NCBI GenBank assembly: GCA_013347225.1
Contig: CP054595.1
Location: forward strand, 1,798,001-1,862,000
Source of the DNA: Candidatus Accumulibacter similis
GTDB lineage: Bacteria > Pseudomonadota > Gammaproteobacteria > Burkholderiales > Rhodocyclaceae
Length of the DNA stretch: 64,000 bases
Direction: 5' to 3'
Shown: one piece after another, positions 20,424 to 28,468 of the stretch
How the letters are laid out: every line of letters begins with the position of its first letter
Position numbering within the stretch: position 1 is the stretch's first letter
Program-made: the position numbers and the translations under genes
Notes under the pieces: generated by a model
Database searches by the model: none
Told to the model about the DNA's origin: nothing
What the model saw: only the letters and a program-made list of their open reading frames with translations

Positions 20424-20461
20424 ACAATTGTATTCGCTTTTGTTACAATTGCAATTGTAAC
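20424..20461 (+). promoter_or_regulatory. Palindromic operator of the RHH gene
   Basis: A perfect 20-bp palindrome (GTTACAATTG/CAATTGTAAC, 20442-20461) lies 25-44 nt before the start of the ribbon-helix-helix gene. An additional ACAATTGT palindrome is at 20424-20431. The core CAATTG occurs three times, at 20425, 20446 and 20452; the first two are 21 bp (two helical turns) apart. This layout fits cooperative binding by a dimeric RHH repressor and so autoregulation. The region is much more AT-rich than the rest of the window and should also hold the promoter. Confidence 0.7.
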
Positions 20462-20485
20462 CTAATTAACATTGGATGTGCTTAT

Positions 20486-20692
20486 ATGGAAAGCCGCACT
20501 GCCCGTCTAACCGTTCTTATCGACCCCCGAAAGAAGCAGATATTCGAGGAACTGTGCGCGGCGCACGATTTGACACCTTCCCAGGTCGTCAGAAAGCTAA
20601 TCCGTCAATACATCCTCGAGAACGCGGGTGACCGGGAATTGCCGGACTGGCTGAAGGGGCATTCGCTACCGGACCGAAGCGGTTCGTCCTAG
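20486..20692 (+). CDS. Ribbon-helix-helix DNA-binding protein (CopG-like)
   Basis: Small protein of 68 residues, missed if only long frames are considered. The N-terminal strand ARLTVLIDPRKKQIFEEL and the two helices (EELCAAHDLTPSQVVRKL and RQYILENAG) form a MetJ/Arc/CopG ribbon-helix-helix, which binds DNA as a dimer through the strand. The ATG at 20486 starts exactly with the fold, after a TTATAT stretch. The upstream frame is not conserved in character. It lies downstream of a perfect palindrome likely to be its own operator. RHH proteins are often antitoxins, but I see no toxin gene next to it. Confidence 0.8.
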   Translation: MESRTARLTVLIDPRKKQIFEELCAAHDLTPSQVVRKLIRQYILENAGDRELPDWLKGHSLPDRSGSS

Positions 20693-21274
20693 CCGGCAGG
20701 ACGCGGTGCAAGAGGCGGGGATTGCACCGGTGTCCGTGCGACATCCCTGCGCTGCATCGGCGACCGGCGGTCGATCTGCTCGGCGTCGAACATAGTGGCA
20801 AACAGCACCCGAGGCCGCTCAAGGTGCAGTTCCGAATTGAACGGCTTACCCTGGGCTTCAAGGAAGGGGATTCCCGCTGTTCAATCGTTCGCATCAGCTG
20901 GTGGTGCATAAGCCAGGCGGCGCGGCATTAATGGCCGCTCGACCCAGAAATCTGCTGCTGAGGTCGCGTGGGGTTGGATGCCCGCTACGGGTCGTTTGCC
21001 GTCAGCCAACCACGAAAACTCAGTGACCGCTTGTGGTCCTGGAGCGGCCAGCTCAATGGGAAACCGCCGACGCCAGGCATCACCGGCCGGATCAGACTGA
21101 TGCTGTTGAAAAACTCGCTTTCTGCTGAAATCGGCACCCAAGTTGAAAGGATCGACCCTGGCGCGGAGTGACCCGCTGCGGGCTGCTGTCTGAGCTTGCA
21201 GTGCCGGCGTCGGCCGGGAACCACCACCGACGGCGCCGGCGTCCGCCGGCTACCTCACCCATAGGAGAAGCAAA
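20693..21274. other. Gene-free stretch with possible IS end
   Basis: About 580 bp with no supported gene. Around 21104-21118 the sequence CTGTTGAAAAACTCG resembles the terminal inverted repeats of some IS5/IS1182-type elements, which would agree with the transposase fragment 700 bp further on. This is weak evidence. The final part holds the promoter of the VOC gene. Open frames on both strands here have no recognisable product. Confidence 0.4.
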
Positions 21275-21754
21275 ATGCTCAGCAAGAACACGATTTGCCT
21301 CTGGTTCGACGGCAGCGCAGTCGAAGCCGCACATTTCTACGCCAAGACGTTTCCGGACAGCGCGGTGGGAACGATCCATCGGGCGCCCGATGACTATCCC
21401 TCCGGGCAGGAGGGCGACGTCCTGGTGGTCGAGTTCACCGTGATGGGCATCCCTTGTCTTGGCCTGAACGGGGGGCCGGAGTTCAAGCACAGCGAGGCGT
21501 TCTCGTTCCAGGTGGCGACCGACGACCAGGCCGAAACCGACCGCTTGTGGAACGCGATTGTGAGCAACGGCGGCCAGGAAAGCGCCTGCGGCTGGTGCAA
21601 GGACAAGTGGGGCCTGTCGTGGCAGATCACCCCGCGCGCCCTTACCGCTGCGATTGCCGATCCTGATCGGGCAGCAGCCAAGCGCGCTTTCGCGGCGATG
21701 ATGCAGATGGGAAAGATCGACATCGCTGCGATCGAAGCGGCCCGGCGGGGGTGA
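21275..21754 (+). CDS. VOC (glyoxalase/PhnB-like) superfamily protein
   Basis: Cytosolic protein of 159 residues of the PhnB-like 3-demethylubiquinone-methyltransferase/glyoxalase group in the vicinal-oxygen-chelate superfamily. Typical segments are CLWFDGSAVEAAHFYAKTF, EFTVMGIPCLGLNGGPEFK, AFSFQVATDDQAETDRLW and CGWCKDKWGLSWQITP. The C-terminal helix carries the usual AFAAMMQMGKIDIAAIEAA. The role of these proteins is mostly unknown; the family name does not prove methyltransferase activity. TAGGAG lies 6-8 nt before the ATG. No operon partner. Confidence 0.9.
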   Translation: MLSKNTICLWFDGSAVEAAHFYAKTFPDSAVGTIHRAPDDYPSGQEGDVLVVEFTVMGIPCLGLNGGPEFKHSEAFSFQVATDDQAETDRLWNAIVSNGGQESACGWCKDKWGLSWQITPRALTAAIADPDRAAAKRAFAAMMQMGKIDIAAIEAARRG

Positions 21755-21816
21755 TGCGCATCGATCGTGCGATGGCGCGGGATTCGTCGATGTCCGGCGA
21801 TGTGGCTCTCGTCGCA

Positions 21817-22161
21817 TCAACCCCGGCCTGGGCGTTGTGCGCCTGTTCGCAGCCGCCACCAGCCACCGGCCTTGACGCTCAGTTCGTCAGGAACGCGCTG
21901 GCGGACCGTCGCCAGGCTGTCGCGATCGGAATGGCTGCCAGCGGCAAGATGGCGGACGGCCATTGAATCGTAGGTTGCCCGGTCCAGCTTCCGGCTGGAG
22001 AAAATACCCGTGGTGTAGCCATGGACCACAATCGCCAGCAGGGTCGCCGGATCGTACGCTTCCGATCCTCGGCCAGGATTCCGGCGCGACCAGTTCGACA
22101 GGTCCAGCTGATCGACCGTCTCGACGATGAATCGCGCCAGGTCATCCCGGTTCACAGCCAA
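21817..22161 (-). pseudogene. Truncated IS1182/IS5-like transposase (N-terminal part)
   Basis: The frame encodes the N-terminal helical domain (DUF772-like) of a transposase: ARFIVETVDQLDLSNW, YDPATLLAIVVHGYTTG, IFSSRKLDRATYDSMAVRH and SHSDRDSLATVRQRV. In intact members this is followed by several hundred residues with the DDE catalytic core, which is absent; homology stops near 21885 and the frame ends soon after. The start abuts the remnant of a PIN-domain gene on the opposite strand, so insertion of the parent element probably destroyed that toxin. Confidence 0.8.
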
Positions 22162-22163
22162 TC

Positions 22164-22465
22164 GTCAATTGATCGCCGTCGCGTTGCCGTGTTTGTGCGA
22201 GTTCGCGTGGGTGCTGCGCCGGGTCTATGGCTTCCAGCCGGCCGATGTCGCCGCCGCAATTCACGCCTTGCTGGCTACGGCAAGCGTGCAGGCGAACCGG
22301 CCAGCCGTGGAAGCGGGCCTGTCGGTGCTCGAAGCAGGTGGCGATTTTGCTGATGACGTCATTGTCCACGAAGGGAAGTGGCTTGGCGGAGAAACCTTCA
22401 TGTCCTTCGACAGGAAGGCGGTTGCGCTGCTCGCGGCGCAGGGGCCCTCTGCGCGCCTCTTGTGA
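22164..22465 (+). pseudogene. Beheaded PIN-domain (VapC-like) toxin
   Basis: About 100 codons encode the middle and end of a VapC-type PIN ribonuclease: LIAVALPCLCEFAWVLRRVYGF with the second acidic residue, GGDFADDVIVHEG with the third, and FMSFDRKAVALLAAQ at the end. The N-terminal MxxxDTNVLLR strand with the first catalytic Asp is missing; in its place is the 5' end of a transposase fragment. No antitoxin frame is visible upstream. The residual protein should be inactive. Confidence 0.7.
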
Positions 22466-22878
22466 GGCGCCGCCGGGAAGCCGGCGTTTCCCGACAGGGG
22501 TAGCGATCGAGTATCCATGCCATGCGGTTTGAATGCGCAATTCCATCAGGGATGTCAGGACTCGACGCTTGCGAGGAGTAGGGCGGATGCGCTCGGCGAT
22601 GGCGGGCTGTGCCAGTGCGGCGGCGAGCAGCAGGGGCATGCGGCAGCCACTCCCCGCCTGGCGCATGTCCGGCGCGCAGCTCGGGACGACCGCGCCAAGG
22701 GCCGAGGCATACACGACTCGCCGGATCATTGCAGAAACCGGAATGGTGATTTGCGCCGCACGATGATTCCCCTCAGACGATTTCGCGCCGACCATGTCTA
22801 CCCGTGACTGGCGCTCGCATGGGCCTCCCGGCAACTCCCCGCGTCTTCACCTCGTCCCCCACTCTCTGGAGAATCATC
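22466..22878. other. Gene-free stretch upstream of GST operon
   Basis: About 410 bp. Long but compositionally biased open frames exist on both strands without recognisable domains or convincing starts. The last 30 bp contain the Shine-Dalgarno of the glutathione S-transferase gene. I see no repeat or promoter that I can defend. Confidence 0.4.
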
Positions 22879-23514
22879 ATGTCGGCCACCCCCGCCACCG
22901 CCATCAAACTGTATCGTCACCCCTTGTCCGGCCACGCCCATCGCGCCCAACTGATGCTGTCACTGCTCGATCTGCCGACTCAACTCGTCGACGTCGACCT
23001 GATGCACGGAGCGCACAAGGAGCCCGAGTTCCTGGCCCTGAACCCGTTCGGCCAGGTCCCCGTGATCGACGACAACGGAACGATCGTTGCCGATTCCAAC
23101 GCGATTCTCGTCTACCTGGCACGCCAGTACGGAGGTGAACGTTGGCTGCCGAGCGACGCCGTCGGCGAAGCCGCGGTGCAAAGGTGGCTGTCGGTGGCCG
23201 CCGGTCAGATTGCCTTCGGGCCGGCGGTGGCGCGCCTGGTGACGGTCTTCGGAGCGAAGAAGGATGCGGCCGCAGCGATTGCCCTTGCGCACGCGGTCCT
23301 GACCGTCATCGAGAGCGAGCTGTCGCGGCACCACTTCCTCGTCGGCGACGGGATGACCATCGCCGATGTGGCTGCCTATACCTACCTCGCGCATGCGCCC
23401 GAGGGCAACGTGTCCCTGGACGACTACCCGAAGGTGCGCGACTGGCTGGCGAGAATCGAGGGCATGCCCGGCTTTGTCGGCATGCAGAAGACCGCCGTCG
23501 GACTGGCAGCGTGA
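22879..23514 (+). CDS. Glutathione S-transferase family protein
   Basis: Cytosolic GST of 211 residues. The thioredoxin-fold N-terminal domain (about 9-85) has [19 protein letters not shown], the cis-Pro segment [11 protein letters not shown] and the glutathione-contacting [13 protein letters not shown]. The helical C-terminal domain carries the N-capping-box region [21 protein letters not shown]. The substrate is not predictable. GGAG 9 nt upstream supports the ATG at 22879. It is followed after 25 nt by the PNPOx-reductase fusion gene and may share its role in redox or electrophile metabolism. Confidence 0.93.
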   Translation: MSATPATAIKLYRHPLSGHAHRAQLMLSLLDLPTQLVDVDLMHGAHKEPEFLALNPFGQVPVIDDNGTIVADSNAILVYLARQYGGERWLPSDAVGEAAVQRWLSVAAGQIAFGPAVARLVTVFGAKKDAAAAIALAHAVLTVIESELSRHHFLVGDGMTIADVAAYTYLAHAPEGNVSLDDYPKVRDWLARIEGMPGFVGMQKTAVGLAA

Positions 23515-23539
23515 TCACCGGCACCCGGAGCTGGCAAGG

Positions 23540-25609
23540 ATGAGCGCTGCAGCCACTTCCCCCTGGCACCGCGGCGAGCGTGAGCTGCAACAGAGCGTCG
23601 GTGTCGCCGAACGCATGGAGGTCTTTGGTCGCCAGGTCATCCGCGACTTCATGCCGGAGCAGCATCGCACCTTCTACCGGCAGCTGCCGTTCCTGGTGAT
23701 CGCCGCCGTCGACCCGGCGGGCGATCCCTGGGCGACGCTCGTCGAGGCGCGCGCCGGCCTGACGCAGTCACCCGATGCGCGGCACCTGCAGATCAACGCC
23801 CTGCCGGGCCAGGGGGATCCCGCTGGCGACGCGTTGCGGCCGGGAGACGGCATCGGCGTGCTCGGTATCGAGCTGCAGACGCGTCGCCGCAATCGCGTCA
23901 ATGGCAGGGTGGTCGCACGCGACGACCGCCAACTGACGCTGCAGGTCGAGCATGCCTTCGGCAACTGCCCACAATACATCCAGGCAAGGAACTTCAGCTT
24001 TGCCGGTGATCCCGCCGAGCCTTTCTGTGGTCGCAGCGAAGTCCTGTCGACACTCGACGCCGAGGCGAGTGCCATGATCCGGGCTGCCGATACCTTTTTC
24101 GTCGCCAGCTATGTGGATCCGGATGGGGATGCAGGCAGGCGGCAGGTAGACGCCTCGCATCGCGGTGGCAAGCCCGGCTTCGTCCGTGTCGACGCTGATG
24201 TGCTGACCATCCCCGATTTCGCCGGCAACCTGCATTTCAACACGCTCGGCAATCTGCAGGTCAATCCGCGGGCAGGCCTGCTCTTCATCGACTTCGCCAC
24301 CGGCGATCTGTTGCAGCTTGCCGGTCGTACCGAACTCGTCCTGGCGGGTGACGAAGTGGGCAGTTTCCTGGGGGCCGAGCGGCTCTGGCGTCTGCATGTC
24401 GACAAGGCGGTGCGCCGTCGCCGCGTGCTGAAACTGCGCTGGCGGCTTGAGGAAATCTCGCCCAACTGCTTGATGACCGGATCGTGGGAAGAGGCTCTGG
24501 CTCGCCAGCAGGCACAAGCGCTGCGCAACCAGTGGCGGCGTTTTCGCATTGCATGCATCATCAACGAAAGCTCGACCATCAAGTCCTTCCATCTCGAAGC
24601 CGCCGACGGCGCCGGATTGCCGCTCTTCAGGGCCGGGCAGCACCTGCCCATCCGGCTGGCCGTCGCCCCGGGAGCTGCCCCGCTCATTCGTACCTACACC
24701 CTGTCGGTGGCGCCGTCGGATGGCTACTACCGCATCAGCGTCAAACGCGCAGGACGGGTTTCGCGGTTCCTGCATGAGCACGTCGCCGTCGGCGATGAAC
24801 TCGAAGCGCGTGCGCCGCTCGGCAATTTCGTCGTGGATGCGCATGAACGCCGCCCGCTCGTCCTCCTCTCGGCAGGGGTGGGAATCACCCCCATGCTCGC
24901 CATGCTGCGCGAGGTGGTGTACGAAGGGGTGCGTACCCGCCGCGTACGCCGGACATTCTTCGTGCATGCGTCGCGCACCCTGGCCGAGCGGGCCTTCGAC
25001 CGCGAACTGCAGGAACTGGTCGAGCGTGCCGATGGTGCGGTCGACGCAGTGCGCATTCTCAGCCAGCCCGAACCGGCTGCCGTTCTCGGCAGCGACCATG
25101 ACGTTCACGGCCGCATCGACCTGCCCTTGCTGAAGGGCATCCTGCCCTTCGACGATTTCGATTTCTACCTCTGCGGTCCGGCGGCGTTCGCCCAGGACCT
25201 GTACGACGGCTTGCGGGCGATGCAGATTGCCGACGAGCGAATCCACGTCGAGCAGTTTGGCCCCTCGTCGCTGCGCCGACGGGTGACGGAAGCAGTCACG
25301 GAAACCCCCCGGCCCACCCTGCCGGCAGCCGAAACTTCCGTCGCGGTCGTGTTTGCGCGGTCGGCCAAGGAGGCCCGCTGGCAGCCGGGAGGCGGCAGCC
25401 TGCTCGAGCTGGCGGAAGCGCGCGGGCTGACGCCGGAATTCAGTTGCCGGGGCGGTTCGTGCGGCACCTGCAAGACCCGGGTAATCGCCGGCCAGGTCAG
25501 CTATACGTCGCTGCCGGCCGTCGCCCTGGGGACCGACGAGATTCTGATTTGCTGCTCGGTGCCGGCAGCGGGTGCCGGCAATGCGGCGGGCCTGGTGCTG
25601 GACCTGTAA
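23540..25609 (+). CDS. PNPOx-like / ferredoxin reductase / 2Fe-2S ferredoxin fusion protein
   Basis: Three-domain cytosolic protein of 689 residues. Residues ~30-310 form a pyridoxamine-phosphate-oxidase-like (split-barrel flavin-binding) domain (FLVIAAVDPAGDPWATLVE; FNTLGNLQVNPRAGLLFID). Residues ~335-600 form an FNR-type FAD/NAD(P)H reductase with the FAD motif RTYTLSVAPSD and the pyridine-nucleotide motif VLLSAGVGITPML, and near the end FYLCGPAAF. A C-terminal plant-type ferredoxin (610-689) holds a 2Fe-2S cluster with Cys636, Cys641, Cys644 and a Cys at 671 or 672. Electrons probably flow from NAD(P)H through FAD and 2Fe-2S to a partner or to the PNPOx-domain flavin; the true acceptor is unknown. 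The ATG at 23540 follows AAGG closely. Confidence 0.9.
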   Translation: MSAAATSPWHRGERELQQSVGVAERMEVFGRQVIRDFMPEQHRTFYRQLPFLVIAAVDPAGDPWATLVEARAGLTQSPDARHLQINALPGQGDPAGDALRPGDGIGVLGIELQTRRRNRVNGRVVARDDRQLTLQVEHAFGNCPQYIQARNFSFAGDPAEPFCGRSEVLSTLDAEASAMIRAADTFFVASYVDPDGDAGRRQVDASHRGGKPGFVRVDADVLTIPDFAGNLHFNTLGNLQVNPRAGLLFIDFATGDLLQLAGRTELVLAGDEVGSFLGAERLWRLHVDKAVRRRRVLKLRWRLEEISPNCLMTGSWEEALARQQAQALRNQWRRFRIACIINESSTIKSFHLEAADGAGLPLFRAGQHLPIRLAVAPGAAPLIRTYTLSVAPSDGYYRISVKRAGRVSRFLHEHVAVGDELEARAPLGNFVVDAHERRPLVLLSAGVGITPMLAMLREVVYEGVRTRRVRRTFFVHASRTLAERAFDRELQELVERADGAVDAVRILSQPEPAAVLGSDHDVHGRIDLPLLKGILPFDDFDFYLCGPAAFAQDLYDGLRAMQIADERIHVEQFGPSSLRRRVTEAVTETPRPTLPAAETSVAVVFARSAKEARWQPGGGSLLELAEARGLTPEFSCRGGSCGTCKTRVIAGQVSYTSLPAVALGTDEILICCSVPAAGAGNAAGLVLDL

Positions 25610-25679
25610 CGTGTCGCTGCCCGTCCATCGCCGGCGGCGGGCATCGGCAAAGACTGATTCGAGGAAAAGGGGCTTGTCC

Positions 25680-27119
25680 GTGAATACACTGGAAGTTGAT
25701 GTTGCCATCATCGGCGCCGGCACTGCCGGAATGTCCGCGTACCGCGCCGCGCTGGCGCACACCCGCAGCGTCGTGGTGATCGAGGGAGGGCCGTACGGGA
25801 CGACCTGCGCCCGGGTCGGTTGCATGCCCAGCAAACTGCTGATTGCCGCCGCCGAGGCGGCACATGCGGCAAGGCACGCCGATGCCTTCGGCGTCGTCGT
25901 CGATTCGCTGCGCATCGATGGCGCCGCCGTCATGCAGCGCGTTCGTGACGAACGCGACCGCTTTGTCGGCTTCGTCACCGAGGCGGTGGAACATTGGCCG
26001 GCCGAGCATCGCCTGCGCGGCCACGCCCGTTTTCTTGACCGCCACACGTTGCAGGTGGGCGAGCACACGCGCGTCACGGCGGGACGCATCGTCATCGCCA
26101 CCGGCTCGCACCCGAACGTGCCGGCAGATTGGCGCGAGGCCGCCGGCGACCGGCTGATCGTCAACGACGACGTCTTTGCCTGGCAATCGCTGCCGCAGTC
26201 CGTCGCCGTGCTCGGTACCGGGGTGATTGCCCTGGAGTTGGCGCAGGCCTTGCATCGATTGGGCGTGCGCGTCGGTCTCTATGGCCGCAGCGAGCGCGTC
26301 GGCCCGCTCACCGACCCCGTCCTGCAGGCCGAGGCGCGCAAGCTCTTCGCTCAGGAACTGCCGATGCGCCTGGGTGCGTCCGACTGGCACCTCCGGCGTG
26401 TCGGCAACGAGGTCGCCATTCGCGTCGGTGAAGAGGATCCGGGAGTTGAGCAGCGTTACGAGTGGATACTGGCGGCGAGCGGCCGCCGTCCGAATCTGCA
26501 CGCACTGGACTTGCAGAATGGTGGACTGCCGCTGGATACGCGCGGCGTGCCCCTCTTCGATCCCAGTACCGGCCAGATTGCCGACAGCCACGTCTTCATC
26601 GCCGGCGACGCGACGCATGAGCGGGAGATCCTGCACGAGGCGGCGGACGAGGGCCGCATCGCCGGTGACAATGCCGGCCGCTTCCCGGACGTGCGCGTGC
26701 GCCCGCGTCGCGCCCCGCTGTCGGTGGTGTTCTCCGATCCGCAGATCATGCTCGCCGGGCGGAGCCACGCGCAGTTGCTGCGCTCGGGGGTGGACTTTGT
26801 CGTCGGTGCGGTCTCGTTCGAGGATCAAGGGCGCAGCCGCGTCATGCTGAAGAATCGGGGTGCCCTGCATCTCTATGCCGAGCGGCGCAGTGGTCGCCTG
26901 CTGGGTGCCGAAATGCTCGGTCCGGCGGCGGAGCATCTGGGGCATCTGCTCGCCTGGTCGGTGCAGCGAGGCGACAGCGTACAGGAGATGCTCGACAGTC
27001 CCTTCTACCACCCGGTCATCGAAGAGGGTCTGCGAACGGCGCTGCGCGGGCTGCAGCGCGCCCTGCGCATGGGGCCGCCGCCCGTCGAGCGTTGCCTGGA
27101 CTGTGGTCCCGGCGCGTGA
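25680..27119 (+). CDS. Dihydrolipoamide dehydrogenase-like pyridine nucleotide-disulfide oxidoreductase
   Basis: FAD-dependent oxidoreductase of 479 residues. It has the N-terminal GAGTAGMSA, the redox-active disulfide Cys43/Cys48 in TTCARVGCMPSKLL, the second nucleotide motif VLGTGVIALELAQAL, the FAD-closing motif IAGDATHEREILHEAADEG and the dimerisation domain with HPVIEE in place of the usual HPTxSE. It resembles the stand-alone Lpd/mercuric-reductase-like branch rather than a PDH E3, as no E1/E2 genes are near. I chose the GTG at 25680 with AGGGG 8 nt upstream. It probably belongs to the GST/PNPOx-FNR operon. Confidence 0.88.
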   Translation: MNTLEVDVAIIGAGTAGMSAYRAALAHTRSVVVIEGGPYGTTCARVGCMPSKLLIAAAEAAHAARHADAFGVVVDSLRIDGAAVMQRVRDERDRFVGFVTEAVEHWPAEHRLRGHARFLDRHTLQVGEHTRVTAGRIVIATGSHPNVPADWREAAGDRLIVNDDVFAWQSLPQSVAVLGTGVIALELAQALHRLGVRVGLYGRSERVGPLTDPVLQAEARKLFAQELPMRLGASDWHLRRVGNEVAIRVGEEDPGVEQRYEWILAASGRRPNLHALDLQNGGLPLDTRGVPLFDPSTGQIADSHVFIAGDATHEREILHEAADEGRIAGDNAGRFPDVRVRPRRAPLSVVFSDPQIMLAGRSHAQLLRSGVDFVVGAVSFEDQGRSRVMLKNRGALHLYAERRSGRLLGAEMLGPAAEHLGHLLAWSVQRGDSVQEMLDSPFYHPVIEEGLRTALRGLQRALRMGPPPVERCLDCGPGA

Positions 27120-27217
27120 ACCATGGCCCGGAGAGCGTCCAATACAGAACAAAGGCGCCCGGGCAGCCACAAACCGTCGGCTCACCGACCGGGTTCAGGC
27201 CGCGAGCGAACGCCGAC

Positions 27218-28117
27218 TCAGTTCAGCGCCGGATCCGCCCGCAAACGTTCGACCGCCAGATCAAGAAACGCGCGTACCCTCTTTGAGGCATGCCGTCCCT
27301 CGCGGTGCAGCACGTGCACGGGCAGCGCGGGTGGCTCGAAGTCGCTGAGCACGGCTTGCAGCCGGCCGCTGCGCAAGTGTTCAGCGACCTGGTAGGAGAG
27401 CAGACGGGTCAGGCCCAAACCGCCCAAGGCGGCCGCCACCGCCGAGTCGTTGCTGGTGGTGGTCATCCGCGCCTGCAGCTTGACCACGCGTGGTGAACCG
27501 TCCTCGATCAGCCGCCATTCCGGCGTCGGCGTGACGCCCGCCGCCGAGACGATCCGGTGGCCGACCAGATCATCGGGCGTACGCGGCTCGCCGCACTGGC
27601 GAAGATAGGCCGGGGCGGCGCAAATGACCCGGCGCACGCGTCCAACCGGCAAGGCCTGCAGCGAGGAGTCGGCCAGTTCGCCGATGCGCACCGCGACATC
27701 GACACCTTCGTCGAGCATGTTGATCACACGATCGAGAAACAGGCAGACGGCGCTGACCTCGGGATAGCGCAACAGGTATTCGCTGACGATGGGAGTGACG
27801 AACTGGGCACCGAACAGCACCGGTGCAGTCAGCGTCAGGCGTCCGCGCAGTGCCCTGTGCGTGCCGCCGACCGACTCGTCCGCCTCGGCGACGTCCGCCA
27901 GAATGCGCCGACAGTCATCGGCATAGCGTGCGCCGGCGTCAGTCACCCGGACGATGCGCGTGCTGCGCGCCAGCAGACGAACGCCCAGCTGCCGTTCGAG
28001 TTCGTTGATGGCTCGCGTCACCGCCGATGGTGACAGGTTCAGCTTGCGCGCCGCGCCGGCGAAGCCGTTGGCATCAACCACGGCCACCAGTACCTGCATG
28101 TGATGAAGTCTGTCCAT
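27218..28117 (-). CDS. LysR family transcriptional regulator
   Basis: DNA-binding regulator of 299 residues. The N-terminal winged helix-turn-helix (about 1-62) contains FAGAARKLNLSPSAVTRAI and ELERQLGVRLLARSTR. The C-terminal effector domain (about 90-295) is of the periplasmic-binding fold (RLTLTAPVLFGAQFVTPIV; DVAVRIGELADSSLQALPVG). It is of the CrgA/AaeR-like subgroup common in proteobacteria. It faces the oxidoreductase gene (convergent), so its target is not obvious; the usual divergent partner is absent. Start chosen at MDRLHHMQ (28117), where the HTH begins. Confidence 0.93.
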   Translation of the reverse strand: MDRLHHMQVLVAVVDANGFAGAARKLNLSPSAVTRAINELERQLGVRLLARSTRIVRVTDAGARYADDCRRILADVAEADESVGGTHRALRGRLTLTAPVLFGAQFVTPIVSEYLLRYPEVSAVCLFLDRVINMLDEGVDVAVRIGELADSSLQALPVGRVRRVICAAPAYLRQCGEPRTPDDLVGHRIVSAAGVTPTPEWRLIEDGSPRVVKLQARMTTTSNDSAVAAALGGLGLTRLLSYQVAEHLRSGRLQAVLSDFEPPALPVHVLHREGRHASKRVRAFLDLAVERLRADPALN

Positions 28118-28468
28118 TCTGTCGCGCACTCCGTTGCGCCAAGCCCCGAAGGGGCGGTTGGCTGTCGGCTGTCCCTGTGGTCGGAAATCCACCTGCCCGG
28201 CATTTCCGCTCGTGGTTTGCCTCCATTCCGGCGACGCTGCGCAGGAGGATTCCACGGATCATGCCTGGACCATTCTAGCCGATGTGCCAGATGTTCCTTG
28301 CCCTGCCCGGCATCGGCGCCCGCAATGGTGATGCCGTCGTGGCCGGCACGGCGGGCCGTTCCTCCCGGAGATTCCTGGCGTGCTGCCGCTCCGGATTGAC
28401 GTGATCATCGTTCTTCACCCCGAGGGCATCGTCGGGGCCCACCGACGGCGTCGACAGCGGTCAGGGTC
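28118..28468. other. Gene-free stretch upstream of LysR gene
   Basis: About 350 bp between two minus-strand genes. It should hold the LysR promoter and autoregulatory site. A TTGCGCC-type sequence occurs near 28133, but I cannot define an operator with T-N11-A pattern confidently. No small gene is supported. Confidence 0.4.

Noticed and set aside
20173-20485. Promoter of the Ehr operon
   Set aside because: The region must contain it, but I found no -35/-10 pair on the minus strand good enough to report.
22142-22834. A 230-codon minus-strand frame upstream of the GST gene
   Set aside because: It crosses the PIN remnant antisense and gene-free DNA, has no domain I recognise and no ribosome site.
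23768-26164. A 798-codon minus-strand frame opposite the PNPOx fusion and Lpd-like genes
   Set aside because: Antisense shadow; the plus-strand products have full domain signatures.
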